Assembly (NCBI GenBank): GCA_000433875.1
Contig: HF993315.1
Span: forward strand, 1-26,302
Direction of reading: 5' to 3'
Length of the DNA stretch: 26,302 nucleotides
Source: Firmicutes bacterium CAG:884
GTDB lineage: Bacteria > Bacillota_I > Bacilli_A > RF39 > UBA660
Under the pieces are notes generated by a model. It was not told the origin of the DNA. It did no database searches and saw only the letters and a program-made list of their open reading frames with translations. A program made the position numbers and the translations under genes. Positions 14,666 through 22,178 of this stretch are shown here, in pieces (position 1 is the first letter of the stretch; each line of letters opens with the position of its first letter).

Positions 14666-15001
14666 CTATTCCTTAGCCGGTTTTTGTGAGTGCAAAAATG
14701 TAACTTTTTCAGCAACTAATTCCATCACAGATTTCAAACTTTCATCTTCTTGTTCAATGTCCCTTGTTTGTAATCTACCACGAACACCAATTAGATCACC
14801 TTTTTTACAATATTCTGTAGTTCTTTCAGCAACACCACGCCATAAAACACATTTTATAAAATCGGTATCGTATTCGCCATCAACATTTTTGTAACTTCTT
14901 GGTACAGCAAGTAAAACACTTGTTACTTTAGTACCATTTTCCGTTTCGCGAAGTTCAGGATTATTGACTAATCTACCCACAATAATTGATTGATTTAACA
15001 T
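14666..15001 (-). CDS. ssb: Short single-stranded DNA-binding protein without acidic tail
   Basis: The 111-aa protein is a single OB fold: MLNQSIIVGRLVNNPELRET (1-20), DTDFIKCVLWRGVAERTTEYCKKGD, VRGRLQTRD. It ends HSQKPAKE, so it lacks the disordered linker and acidic DDDIPF-type tip that recruits partner proteins in housekeeping SSB. It resembles SsbB-type or accessory SSBs, and another full-length ssb is expected next to rpsF-rpsR elsewhere. The frame is open to 15052, but AAAGGAGG lies 6 nt before the ATG at 15001. It has its own promoter, and the autoregulated XRE gene follows. Confidence 0.9.
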   Translation of the reverse strand: MLNQSIIVGRLVNNPELRETENGTKVTSVLLAVPRSYKNVDGEYDTDFIKCVLWRGVAERTTEYCKKGDLIGVRGRLQTRDIEQEDESLKSVMELVAEKVTFLHSQKPAKE

Positions 15002-15023
15002 ACTTTTCCTCCTTTCCGCAAAC

Positions 15024-15052
15024 ACTATACAACAAACAAAAAATAAGTGCAA
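15024..15052 (-). promoter_or_regulatory. ssb promoter
   Basis: On the minus strand TTGCAC (15047-15052) and TATAGT (15024-15029) have a 17-bp spacer and end 22 bp before the ssb ATG. Confidence 0.65.
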
Positions 15053-15055
15053 ACG

Positions 15056-15166
15056 AGACTTTCCGGGTTTTCAAAGCACTTTTGACTTTGAAAAAGAGAA
15101 ATTCATCTAAGGTGAATTCCTCTTTTTTGAGACTTTTTTTCTTTGGATTTCGGAAAAGTCTAAAAA
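15056..15166. terminator. Structured intergenic region with nested hairpins and terminator
   Basis: The 125-bp gap holds several inverted repeats. AAAGAG-A-AATTCA and TGAATT-C-CTCTTT (about 15094-15126) form a terminator-like stem with T runs in both directions. TTTCAAAG and CTTTGAAA (about 15071-15095) form a second hairpin. An AGACTTT element near 15056 can pair with AAAAGTCT near 15153-15162, while a second AGACTTTTTTT near 15130 can pair with the same partner, giving mutually exclusive folds. At least termination of the 120-aa gene is supported. Confidence 0.6.
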
Positions 15167-15177
15167 TTAAACTTTTT

Positions 15178-15540
15178 TTAATTTTGTTTACAAATTAGAT
15201 TTGATTCATAACTTTTATAGTTACTTTCGCCTATTTCAATTATAAACTTAACATAAGAATCATCTTCACATTCATTAAGTTTAGAAGCATCATAATCTGC
15301 AAGTCCTTGATTTACAGCATCTTTTAACATTTTAATTGTTACATCATATTCATTTATATTTGCAACCGATACAAAATTATTAAAATAATCTTTTGCATAT
15401 TTCTCAATCATCTCATTTTTAACAACTTTATTATCATTTTCATTTTGTTTAGGACTTTTGCTTCTCAAATAAAAACAAAACGATATTATAAGTACAATCA
15501 ATAAAATTACTAGATACCAATATTTTTTAACTAATTTCAT
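15178..15540 (-). CDS. Unknown membrane-anchored small protein
   Basis: The 120-aa protein has a short basic N-terminus, one membrane helix (about 7-25, YWYLVILLIVLIISFCFYL) and a hydrophilic outer part rich in Asn/Lys/Asp with two Cys near the C-terminal half. I do not recognise the family. The ATG at 15540 is preferred over GTG at 15549 because AGGGGTGAT precedes it at proper spacing. It starts 15 bp behind sufB and is probably co-transcribed with sufU-sufB, without an evident functional link. A strong terminator region follows. Confidence 0.75.
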   Translation of the reverse strand: MKLVKKYWYLVILLIVLIISFCFYLRSKSPKQNENDNKVVKNEMIEKYAKDYFNNFVSVANINEYDVTIKMLKDAVNQGLADYDASKLNECEDDSYVKFIIEIGESNYKSYESNLICKQN

Positions 15541-15555
15541 CTCTATCACCCCTTT

Positions 15556-16860
15556 TTAAAAATAATTTTTAAGTAAAGCATTTAATTCAACCGCATATTC
15601 CATTGGTAATTCTTCTTTAAACTTATCTATAAATCCCATTATTAATAATTCTTTAGCCTTTTCTTCATCTATTCCCCTACTCATTAAATAAAACAAATTA
15701 TCTTTGCTTATCTTAGAAACAGTTGCTTCGTGCTCTAAACTAGAAGTACTATTAGAAACTTTATTAATAGGAATTGTATCACTTTTAGACTTTTCATCTA
15801 ATATTATTGTATCACATTTTATATAGCTTTTAGAATACTCAGCATCTTTAGTAATATTAACTGTCCCCCTATAAGTAGCGTTTCCACCTTTAGAAGCAAT
15901 TGATTTACTTATAATACTACTCTTAGTATGATGCGCTAGATGAATCATTTTAGCGCCCGTATCTTGTTCTTGATCTTTAGTCGCAACAGCAACTGATATA
16001 CATCTTCCTTCGGCATACGGACCAACAAGAATACAAGACGGGTATTTCATATTAACTTTTGAACCAATATTACCATCAATCCATTCCATTAATCCACCCT
16101 CATCAACCTCAGCCCTTTTAGTAACTAAGTTATATATATTATTTGCCCAGTTTTGAATTGTTGTATATCTACATTTAGCATTTTTACCAACATATATTTC
16201 AACAACCGCAGCGTGAAGCGAATCTGTTGTATAAGTAGGAGCCGTACATCCCTCCATATAATGAAGTTCACTTCCCTCATCAACTATTATGATTGTCCTT
16301 TCAAATTGTCCCATATTCTTAGTATTAATTCTAAAATAGCTTTGTAAAGGTCTATCTAATTTAGTATTCTTTGGAACATAAATAAATGTTCCACCACTCC
16401 ATACCGCACCATTTAAAGCCGTATATTTATTTTCATCATACTTAACTAATTTGTTAAAATACTTTTTAAATAACTCTGGATACATTTTAAGACCAGTATC
16501 AGTATCACAAAAGATAACATTTTTTTTAACAAGTTCTTCCAGCATATTATGATATATAGTTTCACTTTCATATTGAGCATGTGTACCGGCCAAATATTTT
16601 TTTTCAGCCTCTGGTAAACCAATCTTATCAAATGTTTCTTTTATTGAAACAGGCAAATCATTCCAGTCATTGCTTATATGATCTTGAACCTTTTTATAAT
16701 AATTTATTTCATCAAAATCAAGTTTTAATTCTGGACCAAACGTTGGATTTGATAATTCTTTAAACTTTTCAAATGCTTTAACTCTAAAATCTTCCATCCA
16801 TTTCGGTTCATTTTTTAGTCTAGATATTTCTTTTACTTTATCAACTTTAAATTTTTCCAT
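15556..16860 (-). CDS. sufB: Fe-S cluster scaffold protein SufB
   Basis: SufB is the scaffold subunit of the SUF machinery, working with SufC ATPase and SufD to build [4Fe-4S] clusters. The 434-aa protein has the helical N-terminal part with SRLKNEPKWM, GAVWSGGTFIYVPKNTKL, a beta-helix core and the conserved C-terminal GxxxxYRGxVxI block (GGNATYRGTVNI), SKSYIKCDTIILDEKSKSDT (the Cys in this block is the cluster-assembly position) and LEHEATVSKI. The ATG at 16860 overlaps the sufU end by 14 bp; a TTG at 16869 is less likely. sufC, sufD and sufS are not adjacent. Confidence 0.95.
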   Translation of the reverse strand: MEKFKVDKVKEISRLKNEPKWMEDFRVKAFEKFKELSNPTFGPELKLDFDEINYYKKVQDHISNDWNDLPVSIKETFDKIGLPEAEKKYLAGTHAQYESETIYHNMLEELVKKNVIFCDTDTGLKMYPELFKKYFNKLVKYDENKYTALNGAVWSGGTFIYVPKNTKLDRPLQSYFRINTKNMGQFERTIIIVDEGSELHYMEGCTAPTYTTDSLHAAVVEIYVGKNAKCRYTTIQNWANNIYNLVTKRAEVDEGGLMEWIDGNIGSKVNMKYPSCILVGPYAEGRCISVAVATKDQEQDTGAKMIHLAHHTKSSIISKSIASKGGNATYRGTVNITKDAEYSKSYIKCDTIILDEKSKSDTIPINKVSNSTSSLEHEATVSKISKDNLFYLMSRGIDEEKAKELLIMGFIDKFKEELPMEYAVELNALLKNYF

Positions 16861-17275
16861 TTTCTTCAAGCACTTTCTTTATTCCCCACCAAGGTAATAG
16901 GGCACATTTCTTTCTATTTGGTTGTTTAGAAATATCTTCATAGACAATAGATGATTCTAATATATCAGCATTATAATCTTCTTCATTTAACATCTTTTCA
17001 AAATTAATATATATTTCTTTAGCTTCATCTAAAGTTTTTCCAATAAGCGTTTCTATCATTATAGAAGTTGAACTTGTACAAATTGCACATGCTTCCCCAT
17101 CAAAATGAATATCTTTTATTATGCCATTTTCATATTTTATTTCTAAATTAATTTCATCTATACAACTCTCATTATTCATATTAATTTTCTCATATGAATC
17201 ATCATTTAATAAACATTTATTTTTAGGATTTTGATAGTGTTCTAGAATAATACTACGTTTCAAACTTTGTTCCAT
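16847..17275 (-). CDS. sufU: SufU sulfurtransferase for Fe-S assembly
   Basis: SufU takes sulfur from the cysteine desulfurase SufS with the help of a bound zinc. The 142-aa protein keeps all four zinc/sulfur ligands: Cys38 and Asp40 (NNESCIDE), Cys63 (GEACAICTSS) and Cys124 (KCALLPW). The IscU-like fold and length match Firmicute SufU. The ATG at 17275 has AAGGTG upstream; the GTG at 17284 lies in the SD. It overlaps sufB and is transcribed from the promoter at 17300-17328. An extra Cys66 is present. Confidence 0.93.
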   Translation of the reverse strand: MEQSLKRSIILEHYQNPKNKCLLNDDSYEKINMNNESCIDEINLEIKYENGIIKDIHFDGEACAICTSSTSIMIETLIGKTLDEAKEIYINFEKMLNEEDYNADILESSIVYEDISKQPNRKKCALLPWWGIKKVLEENGKI

Positions 17276-17299
17276 TTGTTTCACCTTTTTTCTTTAATA

Positions 17300-17328
17300 A
17301 TTATATAATTTTTTTAAATATATTGCAA
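17300..17328 (-). promoter_or_regulatory. sufU-sufB promoter
   Basis: On the minus strand TTGCAA (17323-17328) and a consensus TATAAT (17300-17305) are spaced by 17 bp, 24 bp before the sufU ATG and right behind the spoVS terminator. Confidence 0.75.
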
Positions 17329-17330
17329 TA

Positions 17331-17353
17331 GAAAAAGAAGCCTATTTGGCTTC
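17331..17353 (-). terminator. spoVS terminator
   Basis: On the minus strand GAAGCC-AAATA-GGCTTC is followed by TTTTTC. The spoVS stop (17342-17344) lies in the hairpin. Confidence 0.85.
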
Positions 17354-17602
17354 TACTATCAATTTTATGGCCGTTCTTTCTTCTCCTTCAATTGATATAT
17401 CAGTAAATGCAGGTATGCACACAAGATTTTTACCACTTGGTGCGACAAATCCACGAGCTATTGCGATTGCTTTAATAGCTTGATTAAGTGCTCCGGCTCC
17501 AATTGCTTGAATTTCAACGCTTCCTTTTTCACGGAAAACATTCGCAAGTGCTCCAGCAACAGAATTTGGATTTGATTTTGATGAAACTTTTAGTGTTTCC
17601 AT
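17342..17602 (-). CDS. spoVS: Stage V sporulation protein S (SpoVS)
   Basis: SpoVS is a small Alba-like nucleic-acid-associated protein that in Bacillus influences septation and later spore development. The 86-aa protein opens METLKVSSKSNPNSVAGALA and contains VEIQAIGAGALNQAIKAIAIARGF and LVCIPAFTDI, with the length and spacing of the family. SD AAGGAA precedes the ATG. SpoVS also occurs in non-sporulating lineages, so it does not prove sporulation. It is monocistronic and divergent from the YbaK-like gene. Confidence 0.95.
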   Translation of the reverse strand: METLKVSSKSNPNSVAGALANVFREKGSVEIQAIGAGALNQAIKAIAIARGFVAPSGKNLVCIPAFTDISIEGEERTAIKLIVEAK

Positions 17603-17668
17603 TTTTTCATTCCTTTCTACTCTATACTATATGTTCGCGAATTAAAAGATATTACTTTTTTCATACTA

Positions 17669-17697
17669 TTGAATACTTTATTAATATGTGCTAATAT
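17669..17697 (+). promoter_or_regulatory. Promoter of the YbaK-like gene
   Basis: TTGAAT (17669-17674) and TAATAT (17692-17697) with a 17-bp spacer, 17 bp before the ATG. Confidence 0.5.
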
Positions 17698-17714
17698 AAT
17701 TTTAGAGGTGTAAC

Positions 17715-18200
17715 ATGAATAAAAATGATATATACATTTTATTAAATAAAAATAAAATACCCTATGAAATAAATGAACATAAACCAGTCTACAAAATGGA
17801 AGATCTAGAAACACTAAATTTGCCACACTCTGATTGTGACGGCAAAAATTTATTTTTAAAAGATGACAAAAAAAATTATTATCTTATAACTATTAAAGGA
17901 AATAAAAAAATCAATTTAAAAGACTTTAAAAATAAATACCATACTCATTCCCTAAGTTTTACATCACCTACCGAATTAAAAGAACTTATGAATCTAATAC
18001 CAGGTGAAGTCGGACCATTCGGTTTGTTAAATGATAAAGAAGCAAAAATCAAGTTTTATATTGATGAAGCATTTATGACAGATTCTCATTTAATTGGCGT
18101 TCATCCAAATGACAATACCGTAAGTTTATGGCTTAAAGTAGAAGATTTAATCAAAATAATAGAAAATAATGGTAATAACATTTATTTCTTTAATCTATGA
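17715..18200 (+). CDS. YbaK/ProX-type aminoacyl-tRNA deacylase
   Basis: Hydrolyses mischarged tRNA in trans, typically Ala-tRNA(Pro) for the ProX/PrdX group. The 161-aa protein has the conserved lysine in DGKNLFLKD (Lys44), TSPTELKELMNLIPGEVGPFGLLND (about 83-107) and HPNDNTVSLWL near the C-terminus, all features of that group. SD AGAGGTG lies before the ATG. It is monocistronic, ending at the hairpin at 18199-18224. Substrate is inferred from the family. Confidence 0.9.
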   Translation: MNKNDIYILLNKNKIPYEINEHKPVYKMEDLETLNLPHSDCDGKNLFLKDDKKNYYLITIKGNKKINLKDFKNKYHTHSLSFTSPTELKELMNLIPGEVGPFGLLNDKEAKIKFYIDEAFMTDSHLIGVHPNDNTVSLWLKVEDLIKIIENNGNNIYFFNL

Positions 18201-18224
18201 TTTACATAAAGTAAATCTTTTTTT
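18199..18224 (+). terminator. Terminator of the YbaK-like gene
   Basis: GATTTAC-ATAAA-GTAAATC followed by T7; the stem begins at the stop codon. Confidence 0.85.
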
Positions 18225-18291
18225 ATGAAAACTGTGATATTTTAATAATCTCATTTGTTATTAGAATGAAAAGCTTTTCAAGGAGGACAAT

Positions 18292-18753
18292 ATGGAAGAA
18301 AGATTCTTAGAACTATTTAATCTTTATAAAAATGATATCTATAGGTTTATATATAGCTATACCAAAAACTTATATGATGCCGATGATATTTTACAAAGCG
18401 TATTTATAAAATTATGTAAACATCAAAATCTATTCAATAAATCAAATGACGAAATAAAAAAATGGCTCATTAAAGTAAGTATAAATGAATGTAAAAATTT
18501 ATTTCTGTCATTCTGGCGCAAAAACGTTTCATTTGATTATAATGATAACATATCTTATTCAAATCAAAACGATAATATAATGCCCTTCATTTTAAAACTA
18601 CCAACAAAATATCGCACAATCATTTTCTTATATTACTATGAAGGATACAAAATAGATGAAATCGCGCACATTTTAAACTTAAGTTCTACTAATATTCAAA
18701 CCATATTATACAGAGCCAGAGAAAAACTAAAAGAAATGTTAAAGGAGGATTAA
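18292..18753 (+). CDS. ECF-like RNA polymerase sigma factor
   Basis: The 153-aa protein has sigma region 2 (about 8-66: LYKNDIYRFIYSYTKNLYDADDILQSVFIKL) and region 4 (about 98-150: LPTKYRTIIFLYYYEGYKIDEIAHILNLSSTNIQTILYRAREKLKE) with a short linker, as in ECF sigma factors. It should direct polymerase to a small regulon, probably including its own operon. SD AGGAGG lies 6 nt before the ATG. The following membrane gene starts 2 bp after the stop and is a likely anti-sigma factor. The regulon is unknown. Confidence 0.9.
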   Translation: MEERFLELFNLYKNDIYRFIYSYTKNLYDADDILQSVFIKLCKHQNLFNKSNDEIKKWLIKVSINECKNLFLSFWRKNVSFDYNDNISYSNQNDNIMPFILKLPTKYRTIIFLYYYEGYKIDEIAHILNLSSTNIQTILYRAREKLKEMLKED

Positions 18754-18755
18754 TT

Positions 18756-19505
18756 ATGAATATAAAAGAAAGTTTTTCAAAAATAGAGGTTTCTAAAGAC
18801 ATAGAAAATAAAATCTTAAATAAAACCATTTATAAAGTTCCTAAATTCAAATTAAGTTACATATTTTGTTCAATCATACTTATTTCCATTATTGGATTAT
18901 CACTAATTTATACTAGTTATGCAATCGAAAAAGGCAAATCATATAATACCTGGGAGATAAATCATACATTTGCAAATAACTATAAAATATTAGTTGGTAA
19001 TAATTTAAATTTTAAAAAGATATCAAAAAAAATAATTGAAAATTGTGAAAATAGACATTGTACATCTTATAAAAACTTTAATAAAAATGAGTTAGAAAAC
19101 ATTTTAAATACCCATATTCTCTATTCAAATAAACTAAATCAAAATACATTTAATATAGATATCGGTTTAAACGAAAATGATAATATCGGTAAACTTGTTT
19201 TATCAAATAACTCTATATATAATAGTATTCCAATTAATATACGTTTAACAGTCCTAGGGAATAACCCTGATGAAGGATACATTCTAACAATGCAAGAAGG
19301 ACCATCTTCTAATAGTGATTCCAAATATATTGAAACATATAAAATTAACAAACTTAATATTAATGCTATTATCTATTCTTATAATGAAAAAATGGAAACA
19401 AACTTTTTAGCAATCGAATTTGTTTACAAAGACATTTTTTATGAATTCATAGGATCAAATATTACCAAAGAAGAATTAATCAATTTTATAAATACATTAC
19501 AATAA
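18756..19505 (+). CDS. Probable membrane anti-sigma factor
   Basis: The 249-aa protein has a short cytoplasmic segment (about 1-28, MNIKESFSKIEVSKDIENKIL), one membrane helix (about 33-55, LSYIFCSIILISIIGLSLIYTSYA) and a roughly 190-aa extracellular sensor-like domain with few charged clusters. No zinc-binding HxxxCxxC anti-sigma motif is seen in the N-terminal part, so it is not a typical ZAS protein. The call rests on coupling: AAAGGAGGA inside the sigma gene end and a 2-bp gap. The sensed signal is unknown. Confidence 0.6.
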   Translation: MNIKESFSKIEVSKDIENKILNKTIYKVPKFKLSYIFCSIILISIIGLSLIYTSYAIEKGKSYNTWEINHTFANNYKILVGNNLNFKKISKKIIENCENRHCTSYKNFNKNELENILNTHILYSNKLNQNTFNIDIGLNENDNIGKLVLSNNSIYNSIPINIRLTVLGNNPDEGYILTMQEGPSSNSDSKYIETYKINKLNINAIIYSYNEKMETNFLAIEFVYKDIFYEFIGSNITKEELINFINTLQ

Positions 19506-19895
19506 TACTAGTTTTGTTCATATTCTCGTTTTTCACAACATAATAAAAAAATAATGTTCTTCCTTATTTCAAAAATAAATTTCTTTTATATCTCTTCAAT
19601 CAATTTTTCAAAAGATTTAGCATTTAAAAGAGAGACCTTGAAAGAAACTGATTGTAAAATTGAAATGATCAAATTACCCGGAACAATTGAAGAACATAAA
19701 AGTTTAGAGAATTTTAAATAAAAATCTTATATATTATTGCAAAAGCTGTAAATGATAAACACAAATTAAACTCAACTCAAAAAAAGACGAAAATGTCAAG
19801 CTACTATACCCAATTCCATATTACCATTTACATTTTAATGATACTAACATTTTCACTATTTTTTCACAAAATTAATAAAAATACGAGCAAAATTA
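19506..19895. other. Gene-poor stretch with a possible 55-codon remnant
   Basis: No confident gene. One plus-strand frame, 19554-19721, reads MFFLISKINFFYISS and then a charged, protein-like tail ending GTIEEHKSLENFK before TAA. It has no SD and may be the end of a decayed gene. The rest is AT-rich with no clear signal. Confidence 0.3.
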
Positions 19896-19924
19896 TTGAC
19901 AAGTAACAAATAATTAGATATAAT
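19896..19924 (+). promoter_or_regulatory. Consensus promoter of tRNA-Gly
   Basis: TTGACA (19896-19901) and TATAAT (19919-19924) with exactly 17 bp between, 20 bp before the tRNA. A perfect sigma-A consensus, as expected for a stable RNA gene. Confidence 0.9.
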
Positions 19925-19943
19925 TGATTTGCTTACTTGATTT

Positions 19944-20017
<74 letters not shown>

Positions 20018-20347
20018 TAGTGAAATCTGCTCGAACTTTTCGAGTTTTGATAAAAACTAATCTAGAAATGGATTAGTTTTTTGTGTTTTAGAAAACTATC
20101 CTACTATGAAAAAGAAAGGATGGAAACCATGCAATTTCCACCACCATACGGGTTTAAAACCACTTTTCTCATCTAAGTTTAATATATTTTGTTAGTACCT
20201 TTAACTTTATTTTTGAATGTTCTTCTAAACTATTAAAAAATTCTTTTCTATCTTTTTCAACCATAATATTAGTCTTCCTAACTACTAAAAAAGAGCATAG
20301 TATTCCTTATCATATTAATAAGTCTCTACTAGTCCTTATTTTTTTTA
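20018..20347. other. Gap behind tRNA-Gly: terminator plus short remnants
   Basis: AAAAACTAATC and GATTAGTTTTT (20052-20082) form the tRNA terminator, preceded by a small CTCGAA/TTCGAG hairpin. A minus-strand frame at 20169-20264 (31 codons, opening MVEKDRKEFFNSLEEHSKIK) and a plus-strand frame from 20107 (MKKKGWKPCNFHHH) are too short to call. Probably eroded sequence at an element boundary. Confidence 0.4.
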
Positions 20348-21322
20348 CTATCTATTTTTATTAAACATTCTTTTTGCTAATCTTTTTATTCCTTTAGATT
20401 CTTCTTTTTGTTGTTCTTTTTTTGCTACATCTTCAACAATCCAATATGAATGCTCTTCACCATCTTCATCAACATAGGTTTTTAAAACATGTTCCCATCT
20501 TTCACCATTAGTGTAATCTCTATGAATTATTTCATCAATTTGTTCTGTAGATAATTCAAGACCTAATTTTTTACTAAATTCATTTATAAATCTTTTTGCT
20601 CTCTCATATCCTCTTTCAGGAATAGTATTTCTTGAATATAATAATTTAAGTGCAACTAATTGTAAAATTCTATGTCTTAATTCCATATCACAATTATGAT
20701 CATAAACACTTTCTTTTAGTTCAGTAAAATCTAATTCATCAGTGTATTTTTCTTTAAATATCGATAATAGTTCATCTAAGTTTAAATTTTCTTCGCTGTC
20801 TAAATATTCTTCTAACTCATAGTCATTTGATACTTCACCTGTCATATGATCAGCATGAAGTAAAAAATATGGTGCTTTACCAAGCAATGAATCAGATTCC
20901 TCTCCATTTTTTCTGTTTATACTCATAAATATTTGAGCTTTCCAACCAATTTTTTTACCATTTTCATAAATTGGATGTTGTCCCCAACCTTTTGCTCTAT
21001 ATCCGCATTCCATTAAACATAATTGATTATGTGGTAACCTAAATAGTAATTGTCTAATATCCATTACATCAGAAATTCTTCTAATATCTTGGAAGTCCAT
21101 ATGCCTAGTTCCTTCAAAATATTCTAATTCTCTTTCAGGATATTTAATTTCATACCAATTAACAATACTATCAATTAATTCTTGTAATTCTTCTGTTTTT
21201 ATAAAACAATGATAACCATCTTTTATTGAAGTTTTTAGCCAAGTCAAAAAATCTTTATTCTTTTCTATTTCATAATCTTTTGTGTCTTGTCCATAAAATC
21301 TTTCCGCTTGTGCAACAGTCAT
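20348..21322 (-). CDS. Unknown 324-aa cytoplasmic protein
   Basis: I do not recognise a family. The protein is acidic and hydrophilic without signal or membrane helix. It opens MTVAQAERFYGQDTKDYEIE, has aromatic conserved-looking blocks LPHNQLCLMECGYRAKGWGQHP (about 98-119) and GWKAQIFMSINRKNG, an acidic middle and a basic tail (GIKRLAKRMFNKNR). The SD AAGGAGG sits 7 nt before the ATG and an extended -10 (TGCTATAAT, 21351-21359) lies upstream. It is a single-gene unit between tRNA-Gly and a plasmid relaxase remnant, so it is likely accessory cargo. Confidence 0.7.
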   Translation of the reverse strand: MTVAQAERFYGQDTKDYEIEKNKDFLTWLKTSIKDGYHCFIKTEELQELIDSIVNWYEIKYPERELEYFEGTRHMDFQDIRRISDVMDIRQLLFRLPHNQLCLMECGYRAKGWGQHPIYENGKKIGWKAQIFMSINRKNGEESDSLLGKAPYFLLHADHMTGEVSNDYELEEYLDSEENLNLDELLSIFKEKYTDELDFTELKESVYDHNCDMELRHRILQLVALKLLYSRNTIPERGYERAKRFINEFSKKLGLELSTEQIDEIIHRDYTNGERWEHVLKTYVDEDGEEHSYWIVEDVAKKEQQKEESKGIKRLAKRMFNKNR

Positions 21323-21392
21323 TACAAAACCTCCTTGTTTCTAATTATTTATTATAGCATACCTTTTTCTATTTGAACCATTATTTTACTAA

Positions 21393-21890
21393 TTATCTTT
21401 CAAAATCATCTTTTTCTTTGTTTAAATCTATTTCTTCAATATCATCATCATCTAAAACATTATCATCATACATTTCATTAACAACATCAATATATTTATC
21501 ATACCAATTATGAAGTTTATTATGTAAGAATGATATTGGTTTTTCAAACTTATCTTTCCAATATTTAAGAGTGTTTTTCAAATCGTGAATTTTTGATTTT
21601 AAAAATGATATTTCATTGTCTTTCTCTTTAATTGTATCATTTAAAGTCTTAACTCTTAAATCAAGTGCCTCATTATTTTCAGTAAGAGTTTTAATCTTAT
21701 TTATCTTTTAATTGTTCATGAGCAGTAACTAATATATTAGATAAAGTTTGTATTTTATCATATTCTTTGCTAATATTATCTACCCGTTCGATAAAGTCGA
21801 TAAAAGAATCTTTATCTTCTTTTGATAAAATATAATTATCCTTATTTAATTTAGATACTTTTAAGTTATCAAGTGTAAGAAGTATAAAAG
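21393..21890 (-). pseudogene. Remnant of a Mob/Pre-type plasmid relaxase (C-terminal part, frameshifted)
   Basis: Minus-strand translation gives a coiled-coil tail in two frames. From about 21890 the frame reads ...NKDNYILSKEDKDSFIDFIERVD, NISKEYDKIQTLSNILVTAHEQLKDK and stops at TAA near 21697. One base over, the sequence continues NKIKTLTENNEALDLRVKTL, then SKIHDLKNTLKYWKDKFEK and LHNWYDKYIDVVNEMYDDN, ending DDFER at 21393. This resembles the C-terminal coiled coil of Mob/Pre relaxases of Firmicute plasmids. The N-terminal relaxase domain with its histidine motif is missing, and the frameshift is internal, so it is inactive. Confidence 0.7.
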
Positions 21891-21944
21891 GAACACTGCT
21901 ATATAAAAATATTTTTAAAACAAGTAAAGCACGAACTTAATACT

Positions 21945-22089
21945 TGTTTATATATATATTTATATTAATTTAAATTATTATTTATATTCTTATTATATTA
22001 ATTCTTTATATTATTATATTATGTGTGATAAAACCATCACCTCTAGATGGAAATTTTCATCTACCCTAGATGGTCAAAATCGTCTACCA
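21945..22089. repeat. Origin-like module A: AT-rich tract plus three 22/23-bp repeats
   Basis: About 75 bp of nearly pure A/T is followed by three tandem units at 22022-22043, 22044-22066 and 22067-22089, consensus near TAGATGGACAAAATCATCTAC. The same arrangement recurs at 24345-24497. An AT-rich unwinding tract beside iteron-like direct repeats is typical of plasmid replication origins, and a relaxase remnant lies next door. No initiator gene is present. A partition or integration site is an alternative. Confidence 0.6.
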
Positions 22090-22178
22090 TAGACACTAAA
22101 TAAATTTTTTTTCAAAATAAAAAGACTAGTTATATATTTCAAACTAATCTTACCAATAAATTATAATTTGGAAAATTT

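Noticed and set aside
18225..18285. Autoregulated ECF promoter in front of the sigma factor gene
   Set aside because: No AAC/CGT-type -35/-10 pair or second copy of a motif could be identified in the gap.
20169..20264. 31-codon minus-strand frame resembling the start of a three-Cys-motif partner (TcmP-like) protein
   Set aside because: Too short and similarity only impressionistic; kept as part of the gap description.
22022..22089. CRISPR array
   Set aside because: Units are contiguous 22/23-bp repeats without unique spacers and there are no cas genes.
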